Notes: generated by a model not told the origin, from the sequence alone. Shown: positions 25,831-34,559, numbered from the stretch's first letter. The stretch: DNA of 64,000 nucleotides from JACMQX01 sp044225675 (GCA_044225675.1 JBGAIH010000006.1:102887-166886); one strand, 5' to 3'. Numbers and translations are program-made.

Positions 25831-26820
25831 ATGAGCCTTCCTACCCCGGGCCACGCCACGCGCCGCCTGGCCCTGGGCGCGGCGCTGGCCCTCGCGGCCG
25901 GCGCCTCGTTCGCCCAGGGTGCCGCGGCCTTTCCGGCCAAGCCCATCCACATCATCGTGCCCTTCGGTGCGGGCACCACCACCGACCTAGCCGCGCGCTT
26001 TATCGGCCAGCGGCTGTCCGACCAGGTGAAGCAGCCGGTCGTGGTCGAGAACAAGGCCGGCGCCAACGGCTTCATCGCCCTGCAGTACCTGCTGCAGCAG
26101 CCGGCCGACGGCTACACCATCACCATCGGCACCAACACCACGCACGCGGCCAACGCGGCGCTGTTCAAGAAAGTGCCGTACGACCCGGTGGCCGACTTCG
26201 TGCCGCTGTCGGGCGTGATCATCGGTGGCTCGGTGCTGGCCATCGCGCCCAAGACCCCGGCCGGCAACGTGCAGGAGCTGCTCGCGCTTGCCAAAAAGAA
26301 CCCCGGCAAGATGAGCTTCGGCGGCGGCAATTCGGCCGCGCGCGTGAGCGGCGAAATGCTGCGCGAGCTCGGCGGCGTGGACATCATCCACGTGCCGTAC
26401 AAGACGCTGCCGGCCGCCATCACCGACGTCATCGGCGGCCAGATCGACATGGTGTTCGGCGACGCGCCGGCCATCATGCCGCAGGTGCGTGCCGGCAAGC
26501 TGAAGGCGCTGGGCGTGACCACGCGCAACCGCATGCCCGGCTACGAGGAGATCCCGACCATGGCCGAGCAGGGCCTGCGCGGCTTCGAGCTGAGCGGCTG
26601 GCTGGCCGCCTTCGCGCCCAAGGGCACGCCGCCCGACGTGGCCGACCGGCTCAGCCGCCTGATCGCCGACATCATGCGCACGCCCGAGGCCGAGCAGTTC
26701 TTCGGCAAGAACGCGTGGAAGCCCTTCCCCGGCACCGGCGCGGAGCTGGCCTCGTTCCAGCGCGCCGAGCTGCAGAAGTGGCAGCGGATCGTCAAGAGCG
26801 CGGGCATCGAGCCCGAATGA
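25831..26820 (+). CDS. Bug/TctC-family receptor, second of a tandem pair
   Basis: A 329-residue receptor beginning MSLPTPGHATRRLALGAALA, with a twin-arginine-like but probably Sec signal ending 'ASFAQ', then 'AKPIHIIVPFGAGTTTD'. It is the paralogue of the preceding gene. Most differences lie in the signal peptide and in the segment after 'NVQELLALAKKN', which includes a one-residue insertion. GGGGAG lies upstream of the ATG at 25831, 13 bases after the previous stop. It leads into an SDR gene 7 bases downstream. Conserved ligand-loop residues in both copies suggest ligands of one chemical class. Confidence 0.93.
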   Translation: MSLPTPGHATRRLALGAALALAAGASFAQGAAAFPAKPIHIIVPFGAGTTTDLAARFIGQRLSDQVKQPVVVENKAGANGFIALQYLLQQPADGYTITIGTNTTHAANAALFKKVPYDPVADFVPLSGVIIGGSVLAIAPKTPAGNVQELLALAKKNPGKMSFGGGNSAARVSGEMLRELGGVDIIHVPYKTLPAAITDVIGGQIDMVFGDAPAIMPQVRAGKLKALGVTTRNRMPGYEEIPTMAEQGLRGFELSGWLAAFAPKGTPPDVADRLSRLIADIMRTPEAEQFFGKNAWKPFPGTGAELASFQRAELQKWQRIVKSAGIEPE

Positions 26821-26827
26821 GGCGCAG

Positions 26828-27589
26828 GTGATCCACCATCCCCTCCTCGCGGGCAAGCTGGCGCTCGTGACCGGCGCGGCCAGCGGCATCGGCCGCGCCA
26901 TCGCCGTGGCCTACGCAAAGGCCGGCGCGCGCGTGCTGCTGACGGACCGGGCCGCGGGCAGCTGCGACGCAGCGGCGGCCGAGATCGTCGCGGCCGGCGG
27001 GACGGCGCAGGCCTTCACGCTCGACGTGACGGACAGCGCGGCCTCGGTCGCGCTGGCGGCGCAGGTGCAGCAGGCCTTCGGCGACCTGGACGTGCTGGTC
27101 AACAGCGCGGGCGTGATCATCCGCGAGACGGTCGACAGCCCTCGCGCGCACGAGAACATCCGGCGCACGATGGACGTGAACCTGTTCGGCACCTTCAACA
27201 CCATCCACGCCTGGCTGCCCGCGCTGCGGCGCACCCGGGGCTGCATCATCAACGTCGCCTCGGGCTCGGCCTTCGTCGCCTCGCCCGGCGCCTTGGGCTA
27301 CTCGGCCTCCAAGGGCGCGGTGAAGATGCTCACGCAGGCGATGGCCGCCGACCTCGGGCCCGACGGCATCCGCGTCAACGCGCTCGCCCCCGGCGTGATC
27401 GCCACACCGATGACCGAGTACACCCGGAACGACCCGCAGCGCATGGCGCGCTTCCTGGTGCGCATTCCGGCCGCGCGGCTCGGCACGCCCGACGAACTGG
27501 CCGGCCCTGCGATCTTCCTCGCCTCCGACATGGCGAGCTACGTCAACGGCGTGACGCTGCCGGTCGACGGCGGCAAGCTTGCGATGTAG
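26828..27589 (+). CDS. Short-chain dehydrogenase/reductase (SDR)
   Basis: A 253-residue classical SDR: 'VTGAASGIGRAIAVAYAKAG', 'VNSAGV', 'INVASGSAF' and the catalytic 'YSASKGAVKML', ending in 'VNGVTLPVDGGKLAM'. The start is a GTG at 26828, just after the Bug stop and inside a context with GGCGCAG rather than a strong Shine-Dalgarno, so coupling to the Bug gene is likely. It probably oxidises a hydroxyacyl intermediate with NAD. It differs clearly from the SDR at 20019, so the pathway may contain two separate alcohol oxidations. Confidence 0.87.
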   Translation: MIHHPLLAGKLALVTGAASGIGRAIAVAYAKAGARVLLTDRAAGSCDAAAAEIVAAGGTAQAFTLDVTDSAASVALAAQVQQAFGDLDVLVNSAGVIIRETVDSPRAHENIRRTMDVNLFGTFNTIHAWLPALRRTRGCIINVASGSAFVASPGALGYSASKGAVKMLTQAMAADLGPDGIRVNALAPGVIATPMTEYTRNDPQRMARFLVRIPAARLGTPDELAGPAIFLASDMASYVNGVTLPVDGGKLAM

Positions 27590-27645
27590 ACAGGCTGGCC
27601 ACCCCTGGCACCCCGCATGCGGATCGACCACCGCCGCACAGCACC

Positions 27646-29082
27646 ATGACACTCATCGAACAACTCGCGCATTTCACCCAGACCCGCTTCGAGGACCTGC
27701 CGGCCGCGGTCGTGGAGGAATCTCGCCGGCTGCTGCTCGACTCCATCGGCGCGGCGCTGGCCGCCATCGACTCGCCCAAGGGCCGCATCGGCATCGACTA
27801 CGGACGCCTGACCGGCGCCACGGGGCCCGCCACGGTCATCGGCACCGGCGACCGGCTCAGCATCTTCGGCGCCGCATTCGCCAATGCCGAGCTGATCAAC
27901 GCCCTCGACATGGACGCCATCCTGCCCCCGGGCCACGTCACGCCCTACGTGCTGCCCGGTGCGCTGGCGGTGGCCGAGGCGCGCGCCCTGCCGGGGCGCG
28001 AACTGCTGCGCGCCATCGCGGTGTCGCATGAGATGTCCTGGCGCCTGGGCAAGGCGATGGACTACCTGCGCGACACGAAGGACGGCCAGGTCGCCACGCC
28101 GCAGGTCTACGGCTACAGCAGCACGGTGTTCGGCGCCACGGCGGCCATCGCGATGCTGCAGGGCCAGACGCAGGAGCGCACCGCACATGCGCTGGGCATC
28201 GCCGGCTGCATCTCGCCGGTCAACGCGCAGATGGCGTGGTTCGACCACGCGCCGGCCTCCACCATCAAGTACCTGCTCGGCGGCACGCTCACGCAGGCCG
28301 CGATGACGGCCGCGCACATGGCCGCGCTCGGCCACCGCGGCGACCTGCAGGTGCTGGACGACCGCGAGGTCGGCTACCCGCGCTTCATGGGCACGCGCCG
28401 CTGGGAGCCCGAGGTGATCCGGCAGGACCTGGGCACGGCATGGAAGTTTCCGGCCGAGACTTCGTACAAGCCGTATGCGCACTGCCGCATCCTGCATGCG
28501 CTGGCCGACGTGCTGATCGACCTGGTCGCCACGAACGACATCCAGCCGGCGGAGATCAAGGGCATCAAGGTCTGGGTCGAAGGCATGGTGGAGCGGCCGA
28601 TCTGGCTGAACCGGCAGATCCTCGACGTGCTGGACGCGCAGTTCAGCATCGCGCACGGCATCGCGGTGGCGGCGCACCGCCCCGCGACCGCGCGCGCCTG
28701 GCAGGACCCGAAGCTCGTGTTCGACCCGTCGGTGCTCGCGCTCATGGACAAGGTCACGCACGAGGTGCACCCCGACTACGTGAAGCTCCTCACCAGCCAC
28801 GGCGCCAGCCGGCCGGCGAAGGTGGAACTGCGCGCGCGCGGGCAGATCTTCGTCGGCGAAAAGCGCTACCCCAAGGGCAGCCCCTCGCCCGATCCGTCGA
28901 GCGCGATGACCAACGACGAACTGGTGGCGAAGTTCCTGGCCAATGCGCAGGGCGTGATCGCGCCAGGCAACGCGCAGGCCATCGTGGAGACGGTCCTCGC
29001 GCTGGAGTCGCTGGACGACGCGGGCCGGCTGATGGCCCTGACCGCGCCGCCGGACCCGGCAGCCAAGCGACTGGCGGCCTGA
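27646..29082 (+). CDS. MmgE/PrpD family protein
   Basis: A 478-residue protein of the 2-methylcitrate dehydratase (MmgE/PrpD) superfamily. It begins MTLIEQLAHFTQTRFEDLPA and carries 'RRLLLDSIGAALAA' and 'NALDMDAILPPGHVTPYVLPG' from the helical domain. 'SYKPYAHCRILHALADVL' corresponds to the central active-site region. Known members dehydrate methylcitrate or decarboxylate cis-aconitate. The usual D-x-H active-site pattern is altered here (DMDAILPPGH), so another substrate is likely. It is the last gene of the plus-strand run, 56 bases after the SDR, and converges with the dehydrogenase at 29116. Confidence 0.85.
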   Translation: MTLIEQLAHFTQTRFEDLPAAVVEESRRLLLDSIGAALAAIDSPKGRIGIDYGRLTGATGPATVIGTGDRLSIFGAAFANAELINALDMDAILPPGHVTPYVLPGALAVAEARALPGRELLRAIAVSHEMSWRLGKAMDYLRDTKDGQVATPQVYGYSSTVFGATAAIAMLQGQTQERTAHALGIAGCISPVNAQMAWFDHAPASTIKYLLGGTLTQAAMTAAHMAALGHRGDLQVLDDREVGYPRFMGTRRWEPEVIRQDLGTAWKFPAETSYKPYAHCRILHALADVLIDLVATNDIQPAEIKGIKVWVEGMVERPIWLNRQILDVLDAQFSIAHGIAVAAHRPATARAWQDPKLVFDPSVLALMDKVTHEVHPDYVKLLTSHGASRPAKVELRARGQIFVGEKRYPKGSPSPDPSSAMTNDELVAKFLANAQGVIAPGNAQAIVETVLALESLDDAGRLMALTAPPDPAAKRLAA

Positions 29083-29115
29083 CCGCTGCGGCGCCCGACG
29101 GGCATCCGACGCCTC

Positions 29116-30312
29116 TCAGTAAGACCGCGGCAGACCCAGCACCTTGCCGGTGATGTAGTTGAGCACCATCTCCTGCGAAATCGGCGCCAGCCTGAGCAGC
29201 CGCACCTCGCGCCACAGGCGCTCGATGTGGTATTCCTTCGCGTAGCCGTAGCCGCCATGCGTCTGCATCGCCTGGTCGCAGGCCTGGTAGCCGGCGTCGG
29301 CGCCCAGGAATTTCGCGGCATTGGCTTCGGCGCCGCACGGCAGGTGCGCGTCGTAGAGCATCGCCGCGCGCAGGGCCATCTGCTCGGCGGCCTGCAGGCG
29401 GATCCAGCATTCGCCCAGCGGGTGCGCCACGGCCTGGTTCATGCCGATGGGGCGGTCGAACACGACGCGGTTGTTCGCATACGCCACCGCCAGTTCCAGC
29501 GCCGCCTTGCCCATGCCGATGCCTTCCATGCCCACGACGACGCGCTCGGGGTTCAGGCCGTCCAGCAGGTAGGTGAAGCCCTTGCCGACTTCGCCGACCA
29601 CGTCTTCCTCCGCCACTTCCAGGCCGTCGATGAAGACCTCGTTGGAGTCCACCGCCGCGCGGCCGAGCTTGTCGATCACGCGCACGTCGCACTTGCTGCG
29701 GTCGAGCTCGGCGAAGAAGAGCGTCATGCCGTCCAGCGGCTTCTTCTCGTCGCGCGGCGAGGTACGGGCCAGCAGCAGGATGCGGCTCGCGTTCTGCGCA
29801 TTGGTCGTCCACACCTTCTGGCCATGCACGACCCAGCGGCCGTCCTTCTTCTCGGCCCGGGTGCGGATGCGCGAGGTGTCGACGCCGGCCGTCGGCTCCG
29901 TCACGCCGAAGGCGATCAGCATTTCACCGCGCGCGATTTTGGCGAGGTACTTGTCCTTCATCGCTTTGGAGCCGTGGCGCAGGATCGGCTGCGGCGGAAA
30001 CACGTAGAAGTGGATGGCCGAGCCGCCCGACATGCCGCCGGCGGCCGCGACCTCCTGCAGCATGATGGCGGCTTCGGTCACGCCCAGTCCCATGCCGCCG
30101 TATTCCTCGGGCATGAGGATGCCCATCCAGCCGGCTTGGGCGAACGCGTTGACGAAGTCCCAGGGGTACTTGCCCTCCTTGTCGCACTCGCGCCAGTAGG
30201 CAAGGTCGAATTTGCGCGCCAGCGTGCGCGCCGCCTGGCGCACCTCGTCCAGCTCCTGCTCGCGCGCCTGCAATGCGGCGAAGGCCGCAGGGCCGCTGCC
30301 GAGGCCGCTCAT
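29116..30312 (-). CDS. Acyl-CoA dehydrogenase family protein with altered active-site end
   Basis: A 398-residue acyl-CoA dehydrogenase with 'AFGVTEPTAGVDTSRIRTRA', 'VHGQKVWTTNAQNAS' and 'NNRVVFDRPIGMNQAVAHPL'. Where the family usually has YEGTSEIQ it has 'LRLAPISQEMVLNYITGK' (residues about 373-390), so the canonical glutamate is absent. This C terminus is shared by a recognisable subgroup rather than being random damage. The gene is alone on its strand. Its start faces a 347-base intergenic region and the acetyl-CoA hydrolase-like gene, and it converges with MmgE/PrpD. The substrate is unknown. Confidence 0.87.
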   Translation of the reverse strand: MSGLGSGPAAFAALQAREQELDEVRQAARTLARKFDLAYWRECDKEGKYPWDFVNAFAQAGWMGILMPEEYGGMGLGVTEAAIMLQEVAAAGGMSGGSAIHFYVFPPQPILRHGSKAMKDKYLAKIARGEMLIAFGVTEPTAGVDTSRIRTRAEKKDGRWVVHGQKVWTTNAQNASRILLLARTSPRDEKKPLDGMTLFFAELDRSKCDVRVIDKLGRAAVDSNEVFIDGLEVAEEDVVGEVGKGFTYLLDGLNPERVVVGMEGIGMGKAALELAVAYANNRVVFDRPIGMNQAVAHPLGECWIRLQAAEQMALRAAMLYDAHLPCGAEANAAKFLGADAGYQACDQAMQTHGGYGYAKEYHIERLWREVRLLRLAPISQEMVLNYITGKVLGLPRSY

Positions 30313-30659
30313 GCCTTCACCTCATGGACCGGGTGCGGGGCGCTCACGCTCTGGAGCCTCCGTGCGGGCACATCCTCTTTCCTCTCCAGGCCGCAGCGGC
30401 CATAGTGAACGGGGCGGGGCGTGTGCAGGCAGCGTGCGCCGGGGGCGGCGGGGTCAGGCGGGCAGTGGCGGGTTTGCGGGTCTCGGATCATGTCTCTGGC
30501 GGGCGCGGCGACCCAGTGAAATTATTGGAGCTGCAGTGATTTTTGCAGACTGTTCAATGTTATTTTGAATGAAATAATGATACTGCAAACGAAATTTGAG
30601 CCGGATCAGGGTTACCATGGTGCCCCATGACAGCGAGGCGCGCCGCCTGAGGCTCCCCC
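30313..30659. promoter_or_regulatory. Divergent intergenic region with an AT-rich core
   Basis: This 347-base gap contains no convincing gene. Its left part is GC-rich. The segment 30515-30600 is AT-rich and includes CTGCA-N8-TGCAG (30530-30547), GTTCAA-N7-TTGAAT (30553-30570) and AATGAAAT at 30568-30575, the motif clustered at 16841-16930. It probably holds the promoters of both flanking genes, but I cannot fix -35 and -10 elements with confidence. Confidence 0.4.
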
Positions 30660-31982
30660 ATGGCCCGGCCCATTTCCAGTCCGAATTCCACGCCGGTTTC
30701 CCACCCGGTTCCTGCTGCCGCGTTCAGCTTCCACGGGCTGCTGCGCGCCGGTGACCACATCGTCTGCGGGCAGGCCGCCGCCGAGCCGCTGACGCTGACG
30801 CGCAAGCTGGTGGCCGAAGGCGCGGGCGTGGCACCGCTCACGCTGTTTCTCGGCTCCACGCTGTCCGCCACCTTCGACGGCGCGCTGCCCGACGGCCTGC
30901 GCTTTCTCACCTACGCCACGCTCGGGCGCAATGCTGCGCTGGCCGATCGCGGCCTGCTGGAGGTGCTGCCCGAGCGCTACAGCCGCATGGCGCAGCTGTT
31001 TGCCGACGGCACCGTGCCGGCCGACGTGGTCCTGCTGCAGCTGGCACCGGGGCCGGCGGGGCGCCCGCCCAGCCTCGGACTCGTGAGCGACTACACCGTG
31101 GACGCCGCACGGCGCGCACGCCTAGTCGTCGCCGAGCTCAACCCCGCCGTGCCCTGGACGCATGGCGCCGAATTGCCCCATGACATCCGCATCGACCACT
31201 GGGTGCAGGCCGACGGCGGCCCGCTCACACTGCCCGCCACGCCGGCCGGGCCGGTGGAGCAGGCGATCGGCGCGCACGTGGCGGCGCTCGTGCCCGACGG
31301 CGCGACGCTGCAGGCCGGCGTCGGCAGCCTGCCCGATGCGGTGTTCCTGCAACTGCGCGGCCACCGCGACCTCGGGCTGCACTCCGGCGTGTTCGGTGAC
31401 ACGGCCGCGCAACTCGTGCAGTGCGGCGCCGTCACGAATGCGCGCAAGGGCATCGATGCCGGCGTGAGCATCACCAACACCGTGAGCGGCACCGCGCAGC
31501 TGTATGAATGGGTGAACGACAACCCCGCCGTCCAGGTGCGGGCGGGCCGCTACACGCACGACGCCGCCGTGCTTGACCGGCTGCATGCGCTGCACAGCAT
31601 CAACGGCGCGCTGGAGGTCGACCTCACGGGCCAGGTGAACAGCGAGTCGGCCGCCGGCCGGCAACGCGGCGGCATCGGCGGGCTGCTGGACTTCTGCCAC
31701 GCGGCGCGCCGTTCCACCCGCGGCGGCCGCGCGATCACCGTGCTGCCGGCGACGGCGGCCGGCGGCACGCACAGCCGCATCGTGCTGGCCGTCGACGGGC
31801 CGGCCACGGTGGGCCGCGCCGACGTGGACGTGGTGGTGACGGAGTTCGGCGTGGCCGACCTGCGCCACGCGACGCTGGACCAGCGGGCCGAGCGGCTCAT
31901 CGCCATCGCCGCTCCGCCGTTTCGCGAGGGGCTGCGCCGCGCCTGGAGGCAGTCGACCTGGGGCAAGCGGGCATGGCACTGA
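30660..31982 (+). CDS. Acetyl-CoA hydrolase/transferase family protein lacking the usual catalytic Glu
   Basis: A 440-residue class I CoA-transferase-like protein. 'LQAGVGSLPDAVFLQLRGH' matches the family GIGxxPxAV motif, and 'ALEVDLTGQVNSES' and 'GGIGGLLDF' match the C-terminal half. In acetate and 4-hydroxybutyrate CoA-transferases the catalytic glutamate lies in a 'HTE' segment. Here the aligned residues are 'HSGVFGD' (His241-Ser242-Gly243), so that glutamate is glycine. Either this is a subfamily with another mechanism (for example hydrolysis), or it is inactive. It heads a three-gene operon with a racemase-like CoA-transferase and an alpha/beta hydrolase. GAGG lies 8 bases upstream of the ATG. 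Confidence 0.82.
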   Translation: MARPISSPNSTPVSHPVPAAAFSFHGLLRAGDHIVCGQAAAEPLTLTRKLVAEGAGVAPLTLFLGSTLSATFDGALPDGLRFLTYATLGRNAALADRGLLEVLPERYSRMAQLFADGTVPADVVLLQLAPGPAGRPPSLGLVSDYTVDAARRARLVVAELNPAVPWTHGAELPHDIRIDHWVQADGGPLTLPATPAGPVEQAIGAHVAALVPDGATLQAGVGSLPDAVFLQLRGHRDLGLHSGVFGDTAAQLVQCGAVTNARKGIDAGVSITNTVSGTAQLYEWVNDNPAVQVRAGRYTHDAAVLDRLHALHSINGALEVDLTGQVNSESAAGRQRGGIGGLLDFCHAARRSTRGGRAITVLPATAAGGTHSRIVLAVDGPATVGRADVDVVVTEFGVADLRHATLDQRAERLIAIAAPPFREGLRRAWRQSTWGKRAWH

Positions 31983-32038
31983 AGAGATGGCAGTGAGAAA
32001 AGGGCTTGAAGGGCATGGCATTGAGTGAGGAGCAAGGC

Positions 32039-33202
32039 ATGAAACGCAAGGGGCCGCTCGCGGGCGTGCGCGTGGTCGAGATCATGGGCATCGGCCCGGG
32101 GCCGCTGTGCGGCATGCTGCTGGCCGACATGGGTGCGGAGGTTCTGCTCGTCGAGCGGCTGGAGCCTTCAGGCAACGGCATCGCGCGACCGCGCAGCACC
32201 GAGCTGGCGCACCGGGGCAAGCGGTCGATCGCGGTGGACCTCAAATCGGCCGACGGTGTCGCGCTGGTCCTGGACCTCGTGGCGCTGGCCGACGTGCTGA
32301 CCGAAGGCTTCCGGCCCGGTGCGATGGAGCGGCTGGGCCTGGGGCCCGAGGCCTGCCTGGCGCGCAACCCGCGCCTCGTCTACGGCCGGATGACGGGCTA
32401 TGGCCAGCACGGCCCGCTCGCGCGCGTGGCCGGCCACGACCTCAACTACATCTCGCTCACCGGCGCGCTGGACGCCATTGGCCGCGCCGGCCAGCCGCCG
32501 AGCCCGCCGCTCAACCTGGTCGGCGACTACGCGGGCGGCTCGATGAGCCTGGCCTTCGGCATCGCCTGCGCGCTGGTGGAACGCGCGCGCTCGGGCGCGG
32601 GCCAGGTGATCGACGCCTCGATGGTCGAAGGCGCGTCGGTGCTGATGGCGCCGCTGGCGGGGCTGCAGGCGTCGGGCCTGCACACTGCGCCACGCGGGCA
32701 GAACCTGCTGGACAGCGGCGCGCCCTTCTACGATGTGTATGCCTGCGCCGACGGCCGCTACATCGCCTTCGCGCCGATCGAGCGCAAGTTCCGCGAGGTG
32801 TTCGCCGAGCGCGCAGGCCTGGCGCGTGACACGCTCACGCGGCTCGACGATCCCGCGCGGTGGGCTGAAGGCAAGGCCCTGCTTTCGGCCTTGTTCGCCG
32901 GCAAGACGCAGGCGCAATGGTGCGAACTGCTGGAGGACGTGGACGCGTGCGTCACGCCGGTGCTCGCGCTGGCCGATGCGCCGGCGCACCGGCACAACGC
33001 GGCGCGCGAGAGCTACGTCCAGGTGGACGGCGTGGTGCAGCCCGCGCCCGCGCCGCGCTTTTCGCGCACGCCGGGCGCGGTGAGCGGCGCACCGCCTCAG
33101 ACCGGTCAGGGCGGGGACGCGGTCGCCGTGGCATGGGGCATCGACGCCGCGCGGCTTGCGGCTCTGCGGGCGCTTGGCGTGGTCGGGCCGCAAGCCGCAT
33201 GA
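32039..33202 (+). CDS. Class III CoA-transferase family, alpha-methylacyl-CoA-racemase-like
   Basis: A 387-residue protein with 'GVRVVEIMGIGPGPLCGML' and 'EVLLVERLEPSG', and the racemase-type residues in 'GHDLNYISLTGAL' (His), 'VGDYAGGSM' (Asp) and 'GAPFYDVYACADGRY'. These match alpha-methylacyl-CoA racemase (AMACR) rather than formyl-CoA-transferase, so I infer epimerisation of a 2-methyl-branched acyl-CoA. The ATG at 32039 was chosen because TGAGGAG (32026-32032) precedes it. Two in-frame ATGs at 32006 and 32015 lack such a site. The stop overlaps the alpha/beta hydrolase start by 4 bases. A racemase fits degradation of methyl-branched, terpenoid-like acids. Confidence 0.87.
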   Translation: MKRKGPLAGVRVVEIMGIGPGPLCGMLLADMGAEVLLVERLEPSGNGIARPRSTELAHRGKRSIAVDLKSADGVALVLDLVALADVLTEGFRPGAMERLGLGPEACLARNPRLVYGRMTGYGQHGPLARVAGHDLNYISLTGALDAIGRAGQPPSPPLNLVGDYAGGSMSLAFGIACALVERARSGAGQVIDASMVEGASVLMAPLAGLQASGLHTAPRGQNLLDSGAPFYDVYACADGRYIAFAPIERKFREVFAERAGLARDTLTRLDDPARWAEGKALLSALFAGKTQAQWCELLEDVDACVTPVLALADAPAHRHNAARESYVQVDGVVQPAPAPRFSRTPGAVSGAPPQTGQGGDAVAVAWGIDAARLAALRALGVVGPQAA

Positions 33203-34077
33203 CGACCGCCGTCACCCTCCCCGCCTGGGCTGCCGAAGCCCGCGAGATGCCGAGCCGCGAAGGCTTCATCGACCACGACGGCACGGCCGTGCACTACATC
33301 GCCTGGGGCGACCCGGCCTTGCCGCCGCTGGTGCTGATCCACGGCAACGCGGCCAGCGCCGAATGGTGGCGCTTCGTCGCGCCGCTGCTGGCGCAGGACC
33401 ACCACGTCATCGCGCCCGACCTCGGCGGCATGGGCGACAGCGCGCACTGCGGCCGCTACGAGCGCGAGCGCTATGCCGAGCAGGTGATGAAGCTCGCCGA
33501 CACGCTGGCGCCCGGCCGGCCGCCCGTGATGGTCGGCCACAGCCTGGGCGGCTACGTGGCGATCATGGCCGGCTGCGCGCATGGCGCGCGCATGGCCGGG
33601 CTGGTGGTGCTGGATTCGCCGCCGCGCGAGCCCGACGGCACCGAACATGCGCCGCGCGTGTGGTCCAGCCCTGTGCCCCGGATCTACCCGGACCGCGACA
33701 GCGCGCTGGCACGCTTCAAGGTGCTGCCGGTGCAGGAGGTGAACCACGCCTTCTACCTGGACCACATCGCCGAGCAGTCCATCAAGCCGCAGGACGGCGG
33801 CTGGCGCTGGAAGTTCGACCCCGCCGCGCTCGTCCACCCGCGCCGCCTCGAGTTCGTGCAGGACCTGTTCAACATGCCCTGCCCCGTGGCGCTGATGTGG
33901 GGCAGCCTGAGCGAGCGCTTCGACGCAGACGCGCGCACCTTCGTGCGCAAGACCTTCGGCGGCGTGATCCCGCTGGTGGAGATCACGAACGCGCGGCATC
34001 ACATCATGCTGGACGAGCCGCTCGCGCTCGTGGCGGCACTGCGCACCCAGGTGCAGAACTGGGGCGCGCGCCGCTGA
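33199..34077 (+). CDS. Alpha/beta hydrolase
   Basis: A 292-residue alpha/beta-hydrolase-fold protein. The oxyanion region is 'LIHGNAASAEWWRF', the nucleophile elbow 'VGHSLGGYVA' (Ser115), and the histidine is in 'NARHHIMLDEP' near the C terminus. No signal peptide is present, so it should act in the cytoplasm on an ester, lactone, thioester or ring-cleavage diketone. It overlaps the racemase-like gene by 4 bases and ends the operon, converging with the CMD gene at 34097. The substrate is not identifiable from the sequence. Confidence 0.88.
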   Translation: MTTAVTLPAWAAEAREMPSREGFIDHDGTAVHYIAWGDPALPPLVLIHGNAASAEWWRFVAPLLAQDHHVIAPDLGGMGDSAHCGRYERERYAEQVMKLADTLAPGRPPVMVGHSLGGYVAIMAGCAHGARMAGLVVLDSPPREPDGTEHAPRVWSSPVPRIYPDRDSALARFKVLPVQEVNHAFYLDHIAEQSIKPQDGGWRWKFDPAALVHPRRLEFVQDLFNMPCPVALMWGSLSERFDADARTFVRKTFGGVIPLVEITNARHHIMLDEPLALVAALRTQVQNWGARR

Positions 34078-34096
34078 AGGCCCGGAGGTCGGGCGC

Positions 34097-34519
34097 TCAG
34101 AGGTCGGGTGATTCGTTGCGCAGCGGCTTCGGCGCGCGGCCGATCTTCTCCAGCGTCTTGGTCGCTTCGGCGAAGGCGTTGTTGCCGGCGGGCACGCCGC
34201 AGTAGCAGGCGCAGTGCAGGATGATTTCCTTGAGGTCTTCCTCGTCGAGTCCGTTGTTGAAGGCGGCGACCACGTGCAGGTTGAATTCTTCCCAGCGGCC
34301 CAGCGCGATCATCAGAGACAGCGTCATGTACGAGCGGATGCGGCGCTCGATGCCGGGGCGCGTCCAGATCTCGCCCCAGGCATAGCGGGTGATGAACTCC
34401 TGCCACTCGGCGGTGAATTCGGTCTTGCTGCCGGTGGCCTTCTGGACCCACTCTTCGCCGAGCACCGAGCGGCGGACGGCGAGGCCGGCCTCGTAGCGTT
34501 TCCTGTCGAGTTCTTCCAT
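34097..34519 (-). CDS. Carboxymuconolactone decarboxylase family protein
   Basis: A 140-residue CMD-fold protein beginning MEELDRKRYEAGLAVRRSVL, with 'YMTLSLMIALGRWEEFNLHV' and 'LKEIILHCACYCGVPAGNNA'. It has the PcaC-like length without the basic tail of the homologue at 20855. AGGAGACA (complement at 34523-34530) precedes the ATG at 34519. It lies 40 bases after a flavoprotein gene on the same strand, so both are probably in one operon. CMD proteins linked to FAD-dependent dehydrogenases suggest decarboxylation of a cyclic oxo-acid, but that is inference. Confidence 0.87.
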   Translation of the reverse strand: MEELDRKRYEAGLAVRRSVLGEEWVQKATGSKTEFTAEWQEFITRYAWGEIWTRPGIERRIRSYMTLSLMIALGRWEEFNLHVVAAFNNGLDEEDLKEIILHCACYCGVPAGNNAFAEATKTLEKIGRAPKPLRNESPDL

Positions 34520-34559
34520 GTCTGTCTCCTGTGTGTGGATGGTGGATGGGGAGGGGGTG

